A stretch of DNA of 64,000 bases from positions 3,286,001 to 3,350,000 of the forward strand of contig NC_018020.1 in the NCBI RefSeq assembly GCF_000266885.1. Reading direction: 5' to 3'. This document shows positions 31,276 through 41,600 of the stretch, in pieces. The notes beneath the pieces are model-generated. The model was not told the DNA's origin and made no database searches. It worked only from the letters and a program-made list of their open reading frames with translations. The stretch's first letter is position 1. Each line of letters begins with the position of its first letter. Made by a program: the position numbers and the translations under genes. The stretch is from Turneriella parva DSM 21527. GTDB taxonomy: Bacteria > Spirochaetota > Leptospiria > Turneriellales > Turneriellaceae.

Positions 31276-32513
31276 GTCGATGCCTCTGCTGCCCGGCGGC
31301 TTTCGACGAGAGCGAGCAGGGTTTCGCGGTTGTTTTCGGCGCGGCCGGCCTTCACTTCTTCAAACAGGTACTTCAGCATGTCACCCATCGCACGGGTCTG
31401 CGGCATGCCGAGTTCAATCAGCGTGTGCCCGTCGATCGCCAGGTCTTTAATTTTGAACTCCTGCTCTTTGGCGATCAGTTCGTCGATATGGCCCATCAGC
31501 TTTTGCAGCGCTTTGGGAAAAGCAGTCTTTTTGCCAGAACCTTTGCGGTCGGCGAGGCGCAGCGAAATCAGGTCTTGCAGTTCACCGAGCGGTACTTTTT
31601 TGACAAACCGACGCACCGCCTTGTCAGACCATTCGTCGGTATAATGAAACATATGGTTGCGCACAAGAAACTTCACCTTCTGCCCAACCGATATCGGCAC
31701 GGCGAGGCGCTTCATGATCGGCACGACCATTCGCGCCGAATACATCTCATGATTGTGAAAAGTCGATTCACCATCGGCTTGTTCGACGCGGGTAGGCACT
31801 TTACCGATGTCGTGCAGCAGCGCAGACCAGCGCACCGGCTCATTGAGGTCAAGCGCACCATCGGCGGCGCGCAGCAGGTGCTCGAAGATGTCGTGGGCGT
31901 GAAAGCGGTTCTGCGAAAGCCCGCGCCCCGCAGTCACCTCGGGCAAAAAAATATCGAGCAGCCCGAGGCTGTCGAGCAGTCGAAAACCTGCAGTGGGCCT
32001 GCGCCCGAGAATAATGCCTCGAAATGCGTGGCGGCGCTGCGAAGCCGGCAGATCGTCGGCACTCTTGAGCGTTACGGGGTCTGCACCTTCGGTGTATAGA
32101 ATCAGCTGGGGGTAGCGCGCCGCTATGCGTGCTATGCTGAGCACATCACTCGCCGACAAGGTGCCCGAAAGATCAATTTCAGAACCGGCAACGCGCACAC
32201 CTGCTGTCGGCAACTGCTGCAGCGGCTTCGTCGTGAAACGAATCTGTGCGGGCTGCCTGCCATGGGGTGGCAGCGATAGCTGCAGATCGCCTTCGGTCAT
32301 GACTGCTTCGGGAAAACTTAACTGCAGCCGGGACAAATCTTCGGGCGATACCTGTAGCTTCAGGTTGAGAGTCTCGCGTTTCAGGTCGTCGGCCAGGTCT
32401 GGTTTTTGCTGAGTTGCGGGTGCATACCAGTAGAGCTCCCACCCTAAGAGCGTGCGGGCCTCGCCTTCGCCGAGAAGCCCGTGCACTTTATGGAGAATGT
32501 CATATGCCTGCAT
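31272..32513 (-). CDS. HD-domain protein resembling the C-terminal part of CCA-adding enzymes
   Basis: Of 413 residues, the second half matches the RNA-binding and HD portion of tRNA nucleotidyltransferases (RGIILGRRPTAGFRLLDSLGLLDIFLPE, then HDIFEHLLRAADG, ALLHDIGK and HNHEMYSARMV with the metal-ligand His/Asp of an HD phosphohydrolase). The N-terminal nucleotidyltransferase domain with its GG/DxD catalytic motif cannot be recognised; the corresponding region is short and unrelated in sequence. It is therefore probably a phosphohydrolase rather than a CCA-adding enzyme, unless the catalytic part has diverged. It is translationally coupled to both the methyltransferase (TGATG) and murG (ATGA). 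Confidence 0.75.
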   Translation of the reverse strand: MQAYDILHKVHGLLGEGEARTLLGWELYWYAPATQQKPDLADDLKRETLNLKLQVSPEDLSRLQLSFPEAVMTEGDLQLSLPPHGRQPAQIRFTTKPLQQLPTAGVRVAGSEIDLSGTLSASDVLSIARIAARYPQLILYTEGADPVTLKSADDLPASQRRHAFRGIILGRRPTAGFRLLDSLGLLDIFLPEVTAGRGLSQNRFHAHDIFEHLLRAADGALDLNEPVRWSALLHDIGKVPTRVEQADGESTFHNHEMYSARMVVPIMKRLAVPISVGQKVKFLVRNHMFHYTDEWSDKAVRRFVKKVPLGELQDLISLRLADRKGSGKKTAFPKALQKLMGHIDELIAKEQEFKIKDLAIDGHTLIELGMPQTRAMGDMLKYLFEEVKAGRAENNRETLLALVESRRAAEAST

Positions 32514-33364
32514 CAGCCCTCGCGCCTCAGAACTGCATAGATGGTATCGGCGAGCGGCGCGGCTTCAAGAACTTTTCGGTAAAGACGCGCCATAGGGGCA
32601 AAACGGCCGAGCGGAAAACGATGCGGATGTATACCTTCAGAAAACGTGGCGACGCTCACAAAGCCGAAACGTTTCGCTGTAGTGCTGAGCGAATCGGGCG
32701 AATAGTCGATCTTGTGGTCCGTCGGGTGAGAGGCGTACCACTCGCTGCGGTGAAACCTGAACATCGGGCCGGCTGCCGAAGGCAGCGCGAGCAACAGATA
32801 ACCGCCGGCTTTGACCAGCGCCGAGAGGTGCTGCCAGACTTCGGCCTGTTCGGGCAGGTGTTCGAGTACATAGAACATCGCGACGATGTCGAAAGGCTTA
32901 CGCTTGCGTGCCTGGTGCTGGCGGGCACCCTTGAGAAAATCCTGTTGGGTGGTTTTGAGCCCTCGTGCATTGGCGTATTTTGCCATCGCGGCTGAGATTT
33001 CCCAACCGTGTACCGAAAAGCCATGGTCTTGCATGATTTTCAGAAAATAACCGGCGGCAGAGCCAATTTCGAGCACCTGCGGGTGCGAGCGGTGAGAGAC
33101 GAGGTGCGCGATGTGCTGAAATCTCTTGTGGTTGCGTTCGAGAATCGACTGGCGATCGGCAGTGTAACTCTTCCCGTACTGGTTCTTGTATTCTTTTTCA
33201 AAGTAGTCGTGTTCGTAGCGGCGAAATTCGTACGCGAGGTTAATCACGACCCCTTCGGCAGGGCAAACGGCGAACCGGCGGTCGCTGAGTGGCGCCACCG
33301 GGCCTTGGCAGATCGGACAAGACACCCTTACTCTAAACGGTAGCGATGACAGGTTGAAAATCAA
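32513..33364 (-). CDS. Class I SAM-dependent methyltransferase with N-terminal zinc-ribbon-like Cys
   Basis: The 283-residue product begins with a small Cys motif (CPICQGP...FAVCPAEG), then a Rossmann methyltransferase with motif I VLEIGSAAGYFL, post-I VHGWEIS, and DIVAMFYVLEHLPE. It belongs to the ubiE/methyltransferase-11-like group, often modifying small molecules, lipids or glycans; the substrate is unknown. The start is uncertain: TTG 33364 is the longest, while GTG 33325 would begin MSCPICQGP. It is the first gene of the operon leading to murG. Confidence 0.88.
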   Translation of the reverse strand: MIFNLSSLPFRVRVSCPICQGPVAPLSDRRFAVCPAEGVVINLAYEFRRYEHDYFEKEYKNQYGKSYTADRQSILERNHKRFQHIAHLVSHRSHPQVLEIGSAAGYFLKIMQDHGFSVHGWEISAAMAKYANARGLKTTQQDFLKGARQHQARKRKPFDIVAMFYVLEHLPEQAEVWQHLSALVKAGGYLLLALPSAAGPMFRFHRSEWYASHPTDHKIDYSPDSLSTTAKRFGFVSVATFSEGIHPHRFPLGRFAPMARLYRKVLEAAPLADTIYAVLRREG

Positions 33365-33388
33365 ATTCGCACTCTACAAGCTTTATCA

Positions 33389-33409
33389 TTGACGGCGCGC
33401 GGGCGTCAA
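33389..33409. promoter_or_regulatory. TTGACG/CGTCAA inverted repeat in a divergent promoter region
   Basis: TTGACG and its complement CGTCAA face each other across nine GC-rich bases in the short gap between the divergent methyltransferase and macroglobulin genes. Each half also resembles a -35 box, one on each strand, so the repeat could be an operator or a pair of divergent promoters. No -10 boxes are convincing. Confidence 0.3.
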
Positions 33410-33421
33410 AAACCCACCATC

Positions 33422-36400
33422 ATGCGTTTATTGCGTGCGGCAATTCTGCTGCTGGTTGTGTTTGGTCATCGCCTATCTGCCCTCGAAATCTACCTGAACC
33501 GAGCATTCACGACGGGTGAAAAGCCCGTTGCGACTTTGTACGCTTCGGGCGAAGGTACACTCTATCTGCGTCTCTACCGCATCGACGACGTGCACGCCTA
33601 CCTCAGCGGCCAGGCGAATGCGCATACGGTCACCGAGAAAAACGAACGCCTGATGCAACCGGGCTATTTTCTTTGGTCGAGTGTTATCGAAAATATGGAG
33701 TATGCGATGCACCAGTTCGCGCGCCGCTATATGCGCGGTGACTATCGCGAGAGGCTGCGCACCGACCTGGGACTGAAACCCTATGCGTTTCCGTTTCGTG
33801 ACAGGTTTCCCGAAATCAATCTGTTTGCCCCTTTGAAATTACCGATCGTCGATGAAACCGCGATTCCCGTGCGCGCGAGACACTGGCGGGCGGTTCACCA
33901 CACGTTTTCTGAAATGAAGCCCGGTTACTATTTGCTCGAAGCATCGCAGGGGCGCCACATTGCGCATGCCCCCCTTGTGGTATCAGACGTGGCGATGGTC
34001 ACCAAAACATCACCGCACAACGTGTTGATCTATGCGGTGAATCTTAAAACGGGCGAGGTGTTGAGCGACGCAACTGTCACCGCCTATACGCGTGTCAAAA
34101 ACGAGTACCAGCGCAAGGCGACCTTCAATCTGAAGAATGGCCTCGCATTCTCTGATAAAACGGATTACCTCGCCGGCGCTGAGTCAACCCTCTACGTGCT
34201 GCAGCAGGGTGGCCACTATGCGTTTTCAGACCTCTATGCGATAGAAGCGGGTAAGTCGCTTTTTGAATCGGCCATTTATACTGATCGGCCGGTTTACCGC
34301 ATAGGCGATACCGTTCAGGTGCGTGCGGTCTTTGTGCGCAACCAGGCAGCTGCGGCGCATGGTAAGGTCAAATACCAGATCAAGAGTTCAGACAATGAGA
34401 TTCTGCACAGCGGCGAGGCAGAATTGTCGCCGGCGGGCAGCCTTTCGTTTGCCTATAAATCCTCATCATTAAAACCCGGACGTTATTCGCTGCAGATGAC
34501 CCTCGAAAATGAGACGCACTACGGGAGCTTTTATATCGAGCAGTACAAGAAGCCCGAAACGCGCGCCACGTTTACGGTCGAAAGACCCGTTGTGCTGAGC
34601 GGCGAGAATGGACAGGTTGTGCTCTCGGCGTCTTACTATTCAGGCGAACCGCTGTCGAAATCGAAAACAGAAATCGTGATTGAAAGATCGCGCATCAGCT
34701 ATCCGTGGTGGTATGGCCTTGGTTACGAAGAGTATTATGGCGACGGCTATGACTATGCGTCGTGGGAATTCGTCAAAGACTTCACAGCCGATCTCGACGT
34801 TGCGGGCAAACTCAGGGTTGAAGTCGCCACTGACGGTAAGGCCGATGGCGATTATACATACCGTGTGCGCGCAGCTGTAAAAGCGCAGAACCGCGAAGAA
34901 ACGGCTGCAGTCGTGCGGTTCAAGGTCTATCGTGCGCCCGTCTCGCTGCGGCTCTCGCAAGACCGCTGGTATTATGCCGCGTCGAGCGCCATCGGTTTCC
35001 GGGTGAATGCAGCGCGTGTCACCGATAATAAACCCGTCGCAGCCCAGGTCAAGGCAGAGCTGATTTATCGTCAGTACAACAGCAAGACCCAAAAATACGA
35101 TGACTCAGTTGTGCAGACGAAAACCATCGACATCTCCGCAGCAGGCGAAGCCAATGCCGAATTCGCGGCGGCAAAAGTGGGCGGCACTTACCTGATTCGC
35201 GTGTCTGCGGTCGCCGAAGGGCGCTCGACCTTTGAACTTACCGAAACCTATGTGTATGCAGGCTCTGACTATGCCGGCTTCGGTGAAGACAGCCAGCGAC
35301 CCGTGACCGTCAGCCCCGGCAAAAAGAAATATGAACTTTATGAGACGGCAGAATTTGCCGTGAGATTACCAACGCAGAAACGGCTGCCCGTTCTCGTGAC
35401 CGTTGAAAACGACCGGGTGCGTAAGTACAGCCTGGTGCGTCCCGACAGTGCGGAGTTCATACACAAACAAGAGCTGCTTTCTGAACTGAGCCCCAACTTC
35501 GACTTACATGTCACAGCGATCGGCTTCGACCGCTCGCCGCAATTTTATGCAGGTTCGGCGCAGATTGTACTGCCGCCGAAGCACCGTATTCTGCAGGTTG
35601 AAGCCGTCGCCGACCGCGATCGTTACCGTCCCGGTGAAGAGGCGAACATTATCGTGCGGGCGTTCGACAGCAAGAAAAACCCGGTGGCGGCCGAGTTTTC
35701 GCTTGCTGTTGTCGACGAAGCCATATACAGCCTGCGCGAAGATTCGCTAACTTCGTTGCCGCTCGTTTTGAACCCACGCATCTCGTCTTCGGTTGTCACG
35801 AACAACTCGATTGCGTTCAGTTTTTATGGCTACGGCGCTGAAAAGAGCCTCTACGCGCTCTACCGTGAACAAATGGCCGAAGCGGCTGCGCTCCGCAAAG
35901 GCGAATCGCCGCAGGTGAAGATCCGCAAGAATTTTAAAGATACGGCGTTCTTCACAGCCACCGGCAAAACCGGCGCCGACGGCATTGCGCGCGTGCGCGT
36001 GCCTTTACCCGACAACCTGACCGAATGGCGTATCACGACGCATGCGCACACGACCGCAGGCCTTTCGGGTAGCGAACGTGGTAAACTCGTGGTCGCGAAA
36101 GATTTCGCGCTGCGCCTTGCACAGCCACGCTTTTTGCGCGAGCGTGACGAGGCGAAGCTGCGCCTTTTGGTCTCTAACCAGCTCAAAGAACCGCAGGTTG
36201 CCCGCTTTGAGGCGAACCTGACATCGCTGAAACTCACCCAGCCATTCGCGAAAGAACTTTCGATACCCGCCGGCGAAGAGCGTTATGTCGACTTCACGGT
36301 AACAGCCCCGTTTTATCCGGCTGACGGCAAGGCGAAGCTGCAGTTTATCGCCCGCGCCGAAAAAGACAACGACGGTCTCGAATTGGCGCTGCCGGTTCTG

Positions 36401-38041
36401 CCTTACGGCGTCGAAAACTTTGTGGCAGAGCAGAAGGTATTTGCCGACAGCCAAGGCGAGTGGACGACAAAACTTAAGCTAGACGCCGATGCGCGCAGCG
36501 AACTGGCTGAAATGCAGATCAGTTTCACCGCAGGCGTGATACCGTCGATTGTCGAAACATTGCCGTACCTGATTCAGTATCCCTATGGCTGCGTCGAGCA
36601 GACGCTATCGACCTTTTTGCCTGCGATCTGGGCGGGGCAGGCGGCGCAGAAGCTCGGTCTCGCACTGCCCGTCAAGACCGCGCAGATCAAAGACATCACC
36701 GAAGCCGGGCTCAAGAAGCTTTACGGCTACCAACACAATGATGGCGGCTGGGGCTGGTGGGCTGACGACCCGACCGATGCGTACATGACGGCTTACACTC
36801 TTTGGGGTCTCAGCGAAGCGGAGAAATCGAACGTTGCTGTCGACAAGGCAGTCATTAAGAAAGGGCTGAAGTATCTCGGCGAGCAACTGGCCACGGTTAC
36901 GCTGGGCGATCTTAAAGACAGCTACGCCAGACACCGCGTGGTATTTACGCAGGCAGTTCTCTTAAAGCTGCAGGGTGCTTCGCCGGCCGACGCAAAGATA
37001 AGGGCCGAATGGAATGAACTCTTGAACAGCAACTCTGCTGAGCCCACGCAGTTGGCGCTGATCGCCGAAACGGCGGCATTACGCAAGTTCAAAGACGTGC
37101 AGCAGAACGCATTGAAGCAACTCACCGCGCAGGCAAAAACCTCGGCGCAGGGTACGTGGTTTGAAAACACGAAGCAAAAGGCTTATTATTGGTACAGCGA
37201 CCGCGATGAAATTACGGCGCAGGTATTGAATGCAGTCGTGTCAGAAACATCGGGTGAATGGCCGCAAATGACGCGCGGCATGATTACGCATCTCATGACG
37301 CAGAAAAAGCAGCGGCGCTGGCGCAGCACCAAAGTCAGCGCGCTCGTTACGCGGGCGTTTGCGGCCTATGCAATCAAGACCGGTGAGAAACCCAATGCTG
37401 TCGAAGTGACCGCCTCAGTTGACGGTGAAAGGCGCGACGTCGTCTATAATGCCAAAAAGCAGGCAGGCCTTGAACCCATGGTCTTTAAAACACGCAGCCG
37501 CGAGGCAAAGGTGGATATTTCGCGCAGCGGCAAGGGCTTTTTTATCGCGCGCGCCGAATGGAAGCATTACCTGAACAAGCCGCTGATCGTGCCGCGCGAA
37601 GGCAGCTTCAGGCTGTCGCGGCGCTATTTTCCGGTCGCTCGCAGCGGTAACAATTACACCCGAGGTGAGGCGCGTTATGCATTCAAAGCCGGCGATCTGG
37701 TCATGACTGAAGTGGCGTTGACAGCCGCCAAGGGCAGCGAATACCTGCTCGTCGAAGATATGATACCTGCAGGTTTTGAGCCTCTGAATAACGCTGAACT
37801 GTCGTTGCTGGGCAATTTGCGCTACGACAACTACGCCGATGCACCCGCTGCAGTCGAGCGCCTCGATGACCGGGTGGGGCTTGCCAAGACCTATCTGAGC
37901 AACGAACGTTTTGCACCAAGAGCTTTTTACCGAGCGGTTTTTCCAGGAAAATACCAGGCGATGCCTGCACAGGGTGGCCTCATGTATTACCCGGAGACAT
38001 ATGCCTGGTCGGGTTCTGACGTGATCACGATCAGTGAATGA
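33422..38041 (+). CDS. Bacterial alpha-2-macroglobulin with intact thioester motif
   Basis: ATG 33422 begins a 1539-residue protein with a signal peptide (RLLRAAILLLVVFGHRLSA; no lipobox, unlike E. coli YfhM). Successive MG domains lead to the bait region (VVDEAIYSLRED and NFKDTAFFTATGKTGADG precede the A2M core LPDNLTEWRITTHAHT), then the thioester signature PYGCVEQTLS with Cys1057 and its Gln intact, and the complement-like helical domain (NDGGWGWWADDPTDAYMTAY). The family traps proteases in the periplasm, covalently through the thioester. In many Proteobacteria it is paired with the penicillin-binding protein PbpC. Here that partner is absent and a small secreted protein gene overlaps its stop instead. 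Confidence 0.95.
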   Translation: MRLLRAAILLLVVFGHRLSALEIYLNRAFTTGEKPVATLYASGEGTLYLRLYRIDDVHAYLSGQANAHTVTEKNERLMQPGYFLWSSVIENMEYAMHQFARRYMRGDYRERLRTDLGLKPYAFPFRDRFPEINLFAPLKLPIVDETAIPVRARHWRAVHHTFSEMKPGYYLLEASQGRHIAHAPLVVSDVAMVTKTSPHNVLIYAVNLKTGEVLSDATVTAYTRVKNEYQRKATFNLKNGLAFSDKTDYLAGAESTLYVLQQGGHYAFSDLYAIEAGKSLFESAIYTDRPVYRIGDTVQVRAVFVRNQAAAAHGKVKYQIKSSDNEILHSGEAELSPAGSLSFAYKSSSLKPGRYSLQMTLENETHYGSFYIEQYKKPETRATFTVERPVVLSGENGQVVLSASYYSGEPLSKSKTEIVIERSRISYPWWYGLGYEEYYGDGYDYASWEFVKDFTADLDVAGKLRVEVATDGKADGDYTYRVRAAVKAQNREETAAVVRFKVYRAPVSLRLSQDRWYYAASSAIGFRVNAARVTDNKPVAAQVKAELIYRQYNSKTQKYDDSVVQTKTIDISAAGEANAEFAAAKVGGTYLIRVSAVAEGRSTFELTETYVYAGSDYAGFGEDSQRPVTVSPGKKKYELYETAEFAVRLPTQKRLPVLVTVENDRVRKYSLVRPDSAEFIHKQELLSELSPNFDLHVTAIGFDRSPQFYAGSAQIVLPPKHRILQVEAVADRDRYRPGEEANIIVRAFDSKKNPVAAEFSLAVVDEAIYSLREDSLTSLPLVLNPRISSSVVTNNSIAFSFYGYGAEKSLYALYREQMAEAAALRKGESPQVKIRKNFKDTAFFTATGKTGADGIARVRVPLPDNLTEWRITTHAHTTAGLSGSERGKLVVAKDFALRLAQPRFLRERDEAKLRLLVSNQLKEPQVARFEANLTSLKLTQPFAKELSIPAGEERYVDFTVTAPFYPADGKAKLQFIARAEKDNDGLELALPVLPYGVENFVAEQKVFADSQGEWTTKLKLDADARSELAEMQISFTAGVIPSIVETLPYLIQYPYGCVEQTLSTFLPAIWAGQAAQKLGLALPVKTAQIKDITEAGLKKLYGYQHNDGGWGWWADDPTDAYMTAYTLWGLSEAEKSNVAVDKAVIKKGLKYLGEQLATVTLGDLKDSYARHRVVFTQAVLLKLQGASPADAKIRAEWNELLNSNSAEPTQLALIAETAALRKFKDVQQNALKQLTAQAKTSAQGTWFENTKQKAYYWYSDRDEITAQVLNAVVSETSGEWPQMTRGMITHLMTQKKQRRWRSTKVSALVTRAFAAYAIKTGEKPNAVEVTASVDGERRDVVYNAKKQAGLEPMVFKTRSREAKVDISRSGKGFFIARAEWKHYLNKPLIVPREGSFRLSRRYFPVARSGNNYTRGEARYAFKAGDLVMTEVALTAAKGSEYLLVEDMIPAGFEPLNNAELSLLGNLRYDNYADAPAAVERLDDRVGLAKTYLSNERFAPRAFYRAVFPGKYQAMPAQGGLMYYPETYAWSGSDVITISE

Positions 38042-38556
38042 GATTTAGCCCAAGAGTTTTTGGTCTCTTGATCGCGACGGTTGCGCTGTCGGCTGAAACG
38101 GGCGATGCGCAACTCGTCGTCGTGACGGCGACGGGCCGCATCGCTGCCGAAACGCGCGCCTTTCTCATGCGCAGGTTCTCGCCGATTGAGCTCAAAGCAC
38201 AAAAACCAGAGCCATTCTACCGCGAGAAGCCGCAGCTGCCCACACCCGTATGCGCCGAATCGAGTTGGTACCTTTTTTCACCCACGGGCAGTCTCGCAGG
38301 CCACGGCTGCATAAGCGACAAGAGGCCAGCCGAAGCAGAGCGCGAAATCCGCCGGGCTTATGTCGGCGTTCTTGCACAGAGACGCCCGCAGCGCTCTGCC
38401 AATTCTGAGGCGATCGAGGCGGTCATTGCCGACGCTGCCGCGGGCCTATTGCCCGAAGCACGCGCAAAACTCAAAGAAATCGAAGGCCGGCAGCTCAGCG
38501 CCGAAGAACAGAAACTCGTGCGCCGACTGCGCCTCTACCTGGGCCGGGCACGTTAA
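38038..38556 (+). CDS. Small secreted protein coupled to the alpha-2-macroglobulin gene
   Basis: The 172-residue product has a signal peptide (RVFGLLIATVALSAETG) and two cysteines (TPVCAESS and GHGCISDKR) about 22 residues apart, likely a disulfide. An Ala/Glu/Arg-rich helical C-terminal region follows (AEAEREIRRAYVGV through KLKEIEGR). Its ATG overlaps the macroglobulin stop as ATGA, so the two proteins are probably made together in the periplasm. No known family is recognised; a partner or substrate-presenting role for the macroglobulin is an inference from coupling. Confidence 0.65.
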   Translation: MRFSPRVFGLLIATVALSAETGDAQLVVVTATGRIAAETRAFLMRRFSPIELKAQKPEPFYREKPQLPTPVCAESSWYLFSPTGSLAGHGCISDKRPAEAEREIRRAYVGVLAQRRPQRSANSEAIEAVIADAAAGLLPEARAKLKEIEGRQLSAEEQKLVRRLRLYLGRAR

Positions 38557-38605
38557 GGCTTGCCCCTCGGGGGGATTTCGAAATACATGGCTGTGCTCCG
38601 CAATT

Positions 38606-38622
38606 CTGGCATCAACTTTGCA
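38606..38622 (+). promoter_or_regulatory. Sigma-54-type promoter upstream of the transglutaminase-amidoligase gene
   Basis: CTGGCATCAACTTTGCA matches the sigma-54 consensus TGGCACG-N4-TTGC(A/T), with invariant GG and GC separated by exactly ten bases. Transcription would begin near 38633, very close to the TTG start at 38636, leaving almost no leader; that is unusual and weakens the case. The ribosome-binding GAGGA at 38624-38628 would then lie upstream of +1. Either the message is leaderless or another promoter is used as well. Confidence 0.5.
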
Positions 38623-38635
38623 TGAGGATTAAACC

Positions 38636-41600
38636 TTGATACGCGTCAGTCTCACTCATCTGACGGAATATTCTTATGACAGGGCCGTTGCACTTTCGCC
38701 GCATGTGATAAGGCTGCGACCGGCGCCGCACACGCGCACACATATTGAGTCTTATGCACTCAGCGTTTCGCCCGAAAAGCAGTTTCTTAACTGGCAACAA
38801 GACCCATTTGCCAACTGGCAGGCCAGGCTGGTCTTTCCCGAGAAGACGAAGAAGCTGAGCGTGCGCGTGAAACTCGTCGCGCATATCAAGGTCTATAACC
38901 CTTTTGACTTTTTTACCGAAGAGTACGCGAAAAATTATCCCTTTAGATATGAACCGAAGCTCGCGCACGAGCTGCAGCCTTACCTCGTTATATCAGACAA
39001 TGCCCCTGAGCTCGCAGAATTTGCCAAGGGGTTTCGCGGCGACGGGCTCACGATGGTTGATTTTCTTGTGGGCATCAACAACCATGTGAAGCAGAAGGTC
39101 GGCTATGTGATTCGCATGGAACCCGGCGTGCAGTCGGTGCGCGAGACCTTGACCAAAACATCGGGCTCATGCCGCGACAGCGCATTTTTGCTCGTGCAGC
39201 TGCTCCGCCTCTTTGGCATCGCCGCCAGATTTGTATCAGGATACCTGATTCAGCTTAAAGCCGACACCGTGGCGGCGGGCGGCGAGGCAGGCCCGCAGAA
39301 TGATTTTACCGATCTGCATGCATGGGCCGAAGCGTTTGTTCCCGGGGCAGGCTGGGTCGGCCTCGATGCGACTTCGGGCCTTCTCGCAGCAGAGGGCCAT
39401 ATTCCGCTTGCGGCGACTCCCGAACCTGAAAGCGCCGCGGCCATACACGGTTTCAGCGACCCGTGCAATTCGAAGCTGCATTTCGAGATGCATGTCGAGC
39501 GTCTCACCGAAACGGCGCGGGTCAGCAAACCTTACACCGAAGCCGTTTGGCATGAAATTCTGTCTGTCGGCGAAAAGATCGATAAGGTTCTGGCGAAATC
39601 TGACATGCGGCTTTCGATGGGGGGCGAGCCGACGTTTGTGTCGGCAACTGACCGCGAGAGCCGCCAGTGGAACTTTGACGCGCTCGGCGAAGACAAATAC
39701 CGGCTCAGTGAAGCCTTGCTCGAACGCCTCTACAGCATCTATTGCCAGGGTGGCATCATCTTGCGCTCGCAGGGGAAATGGTATCCGGGTGAGCCGCTGC
39801 CCCGCTGGTCTCTCGATTGTTTCTGGCTCAAAGACGGTACAGCTCTCTGGAACAATCTTAAGCTGCTCGGCATCGGCGGCGCAGAGCCGAAATCGGCAGA
39901 GGTTTCGCAAGCGAAGCAGTTTACCGAGGCATTCGCCGAATCTCTCGGGTTGCCGACCGCCTGTGTGCAGGCTGCGTACGAAGACCCTGCGCACTATATC
40001 ACGGCTGAATCGAAACTGCCGCCTGAGTTTGACACGTTAATTACCGGCAATTCATTCGACGAGATTGAACGGCGACGGTTGCTCGCGGTGCTCGACCGGG
40101 GGTTGGGAAAAGCTGTCGGCTTCTGCCTGCCGCTGAAGTACAATGCGACGAAAGGGCTGTGGCAGAGCGCGAAAATAGAATTTCGCCGGGGATTTTTGTC
40201 TTTGATACCGGGCGATTCGCCGATGGGGCTCAGATTGCCGCTCGCTTCGATCACTGAAACCCATGAAATCGATGCGGTTCAAGACCCGCTTGCGCGCACA
40301 AAGACGAAGGTCGCGGCGAAAGGTGAGGTTCGCGAAGAGCCGATTCGCACGATTCTCTGCGCTGAAATTCGCAGCGCTAAACTCTGGGTATTCTTGCCGC
40401 CGGTGAATACTCTCGATGAGTTTATCACTTTGGTCCAGCTCGCAGAAAGTGTTGCGGCAAAATTGTCGCTCGTTCTGCATCTTGAAGGCTATGAGCCGCC
40501 GAAAGATGGCCGTCTCGGTTTCTTTCGCATCACCCCCGACCCCGGTGTTATCGAAGTGAATCTTTTCCCGTCGAGCTCGATGAAAGAGGCCGCAGCGAAG
40601 ACGCAGGTCATCTACGACGAAGCCGAAAAGCTGGGGCTCACCACAGACAGGTACATGCTCGATGGCAGGCCATCTGCTACCGGCGGCGGTAACCACATCA
40701 CTGTCGGCGCGCTGAACCCCGCAGACAGCCCATTCTTGCGGCGCGCCGACCTGTTGGCGTCGCTCGTGGCGTACTGGCAGAACCATCCTTCGTTGTCTTA
40801 TTTGTTCAGCGGCATGTTTATCGGGCCGACGTCGCAGGCCCCGCGTATCGATGAAGCGCGCGATTCAAACCTTTACGAAGCCGAAATCGCACTGAAAGAG
40901 CTGCGGCGGCACGAGAAACATCCCCCCTGGCAGATCGACCGCACAATGCGCAACGTGCTCGTTGACATCACGGGCAACACGCACCGTACTGAAATATCAA
41001 TCGATAAGCTTTATGCTCCCGGCTCGGCAACGGGGCGCCTGGGTTTGGTGGAGCTCAGGGCGTTCGAGATGCCGCCGCACTACCGCATGAGTGTCGCGCA
41101 GCAGTTTCTCGTAGCTGCGCTACTTTTGAAATTCTGGAAAGAGCCATACCGGCACGAACTTATTCGCTGGGGTGGCAGCCTGCGGGACAAATGGCTGATG
41201 CCGCTCTACATCGAAGAAGATATGCGGCGCGTCATTAGTGAACTTGACCGCGCGGGTTTTGCGTTTCGCGATTATTTCTTTGAGCCGTTCTATGAATTCC
41301 GATTTCCTCTTTATGGGCGTTATGCCTATGAAGGCATGCAGTTTGAACTGCGCATGGCGCTTGAACCCTGGCATGTGCTCGGTGAAGAAATGGTCAATGG
41401 CGGCGTGTCGCGTTCTGTCGACAGCGCCGTTGAGCGCGTTCAGCTGAAGGCCCAAGGGTTCGATAGCACGCGGTTCGAAGTCGTCTGTAATGGTTTTCAG
41501 GTGCCATTGGTCCATGTCGCACATCTGCACTGCCATGTCGCAGGCGTCGTGTTCAAGGCCTGGGCGCCGCCGTTTACGCTGCACCCAACGATACCCGTGC

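Noticed and set aside
31263-32099. 278-residue plus-strand open frame opposite the HD-domain gene
   Set aside because: The minus strand carries clear HD and RNA-binding motifs, while the plus frame is compositionally odd and unrelated to any family.
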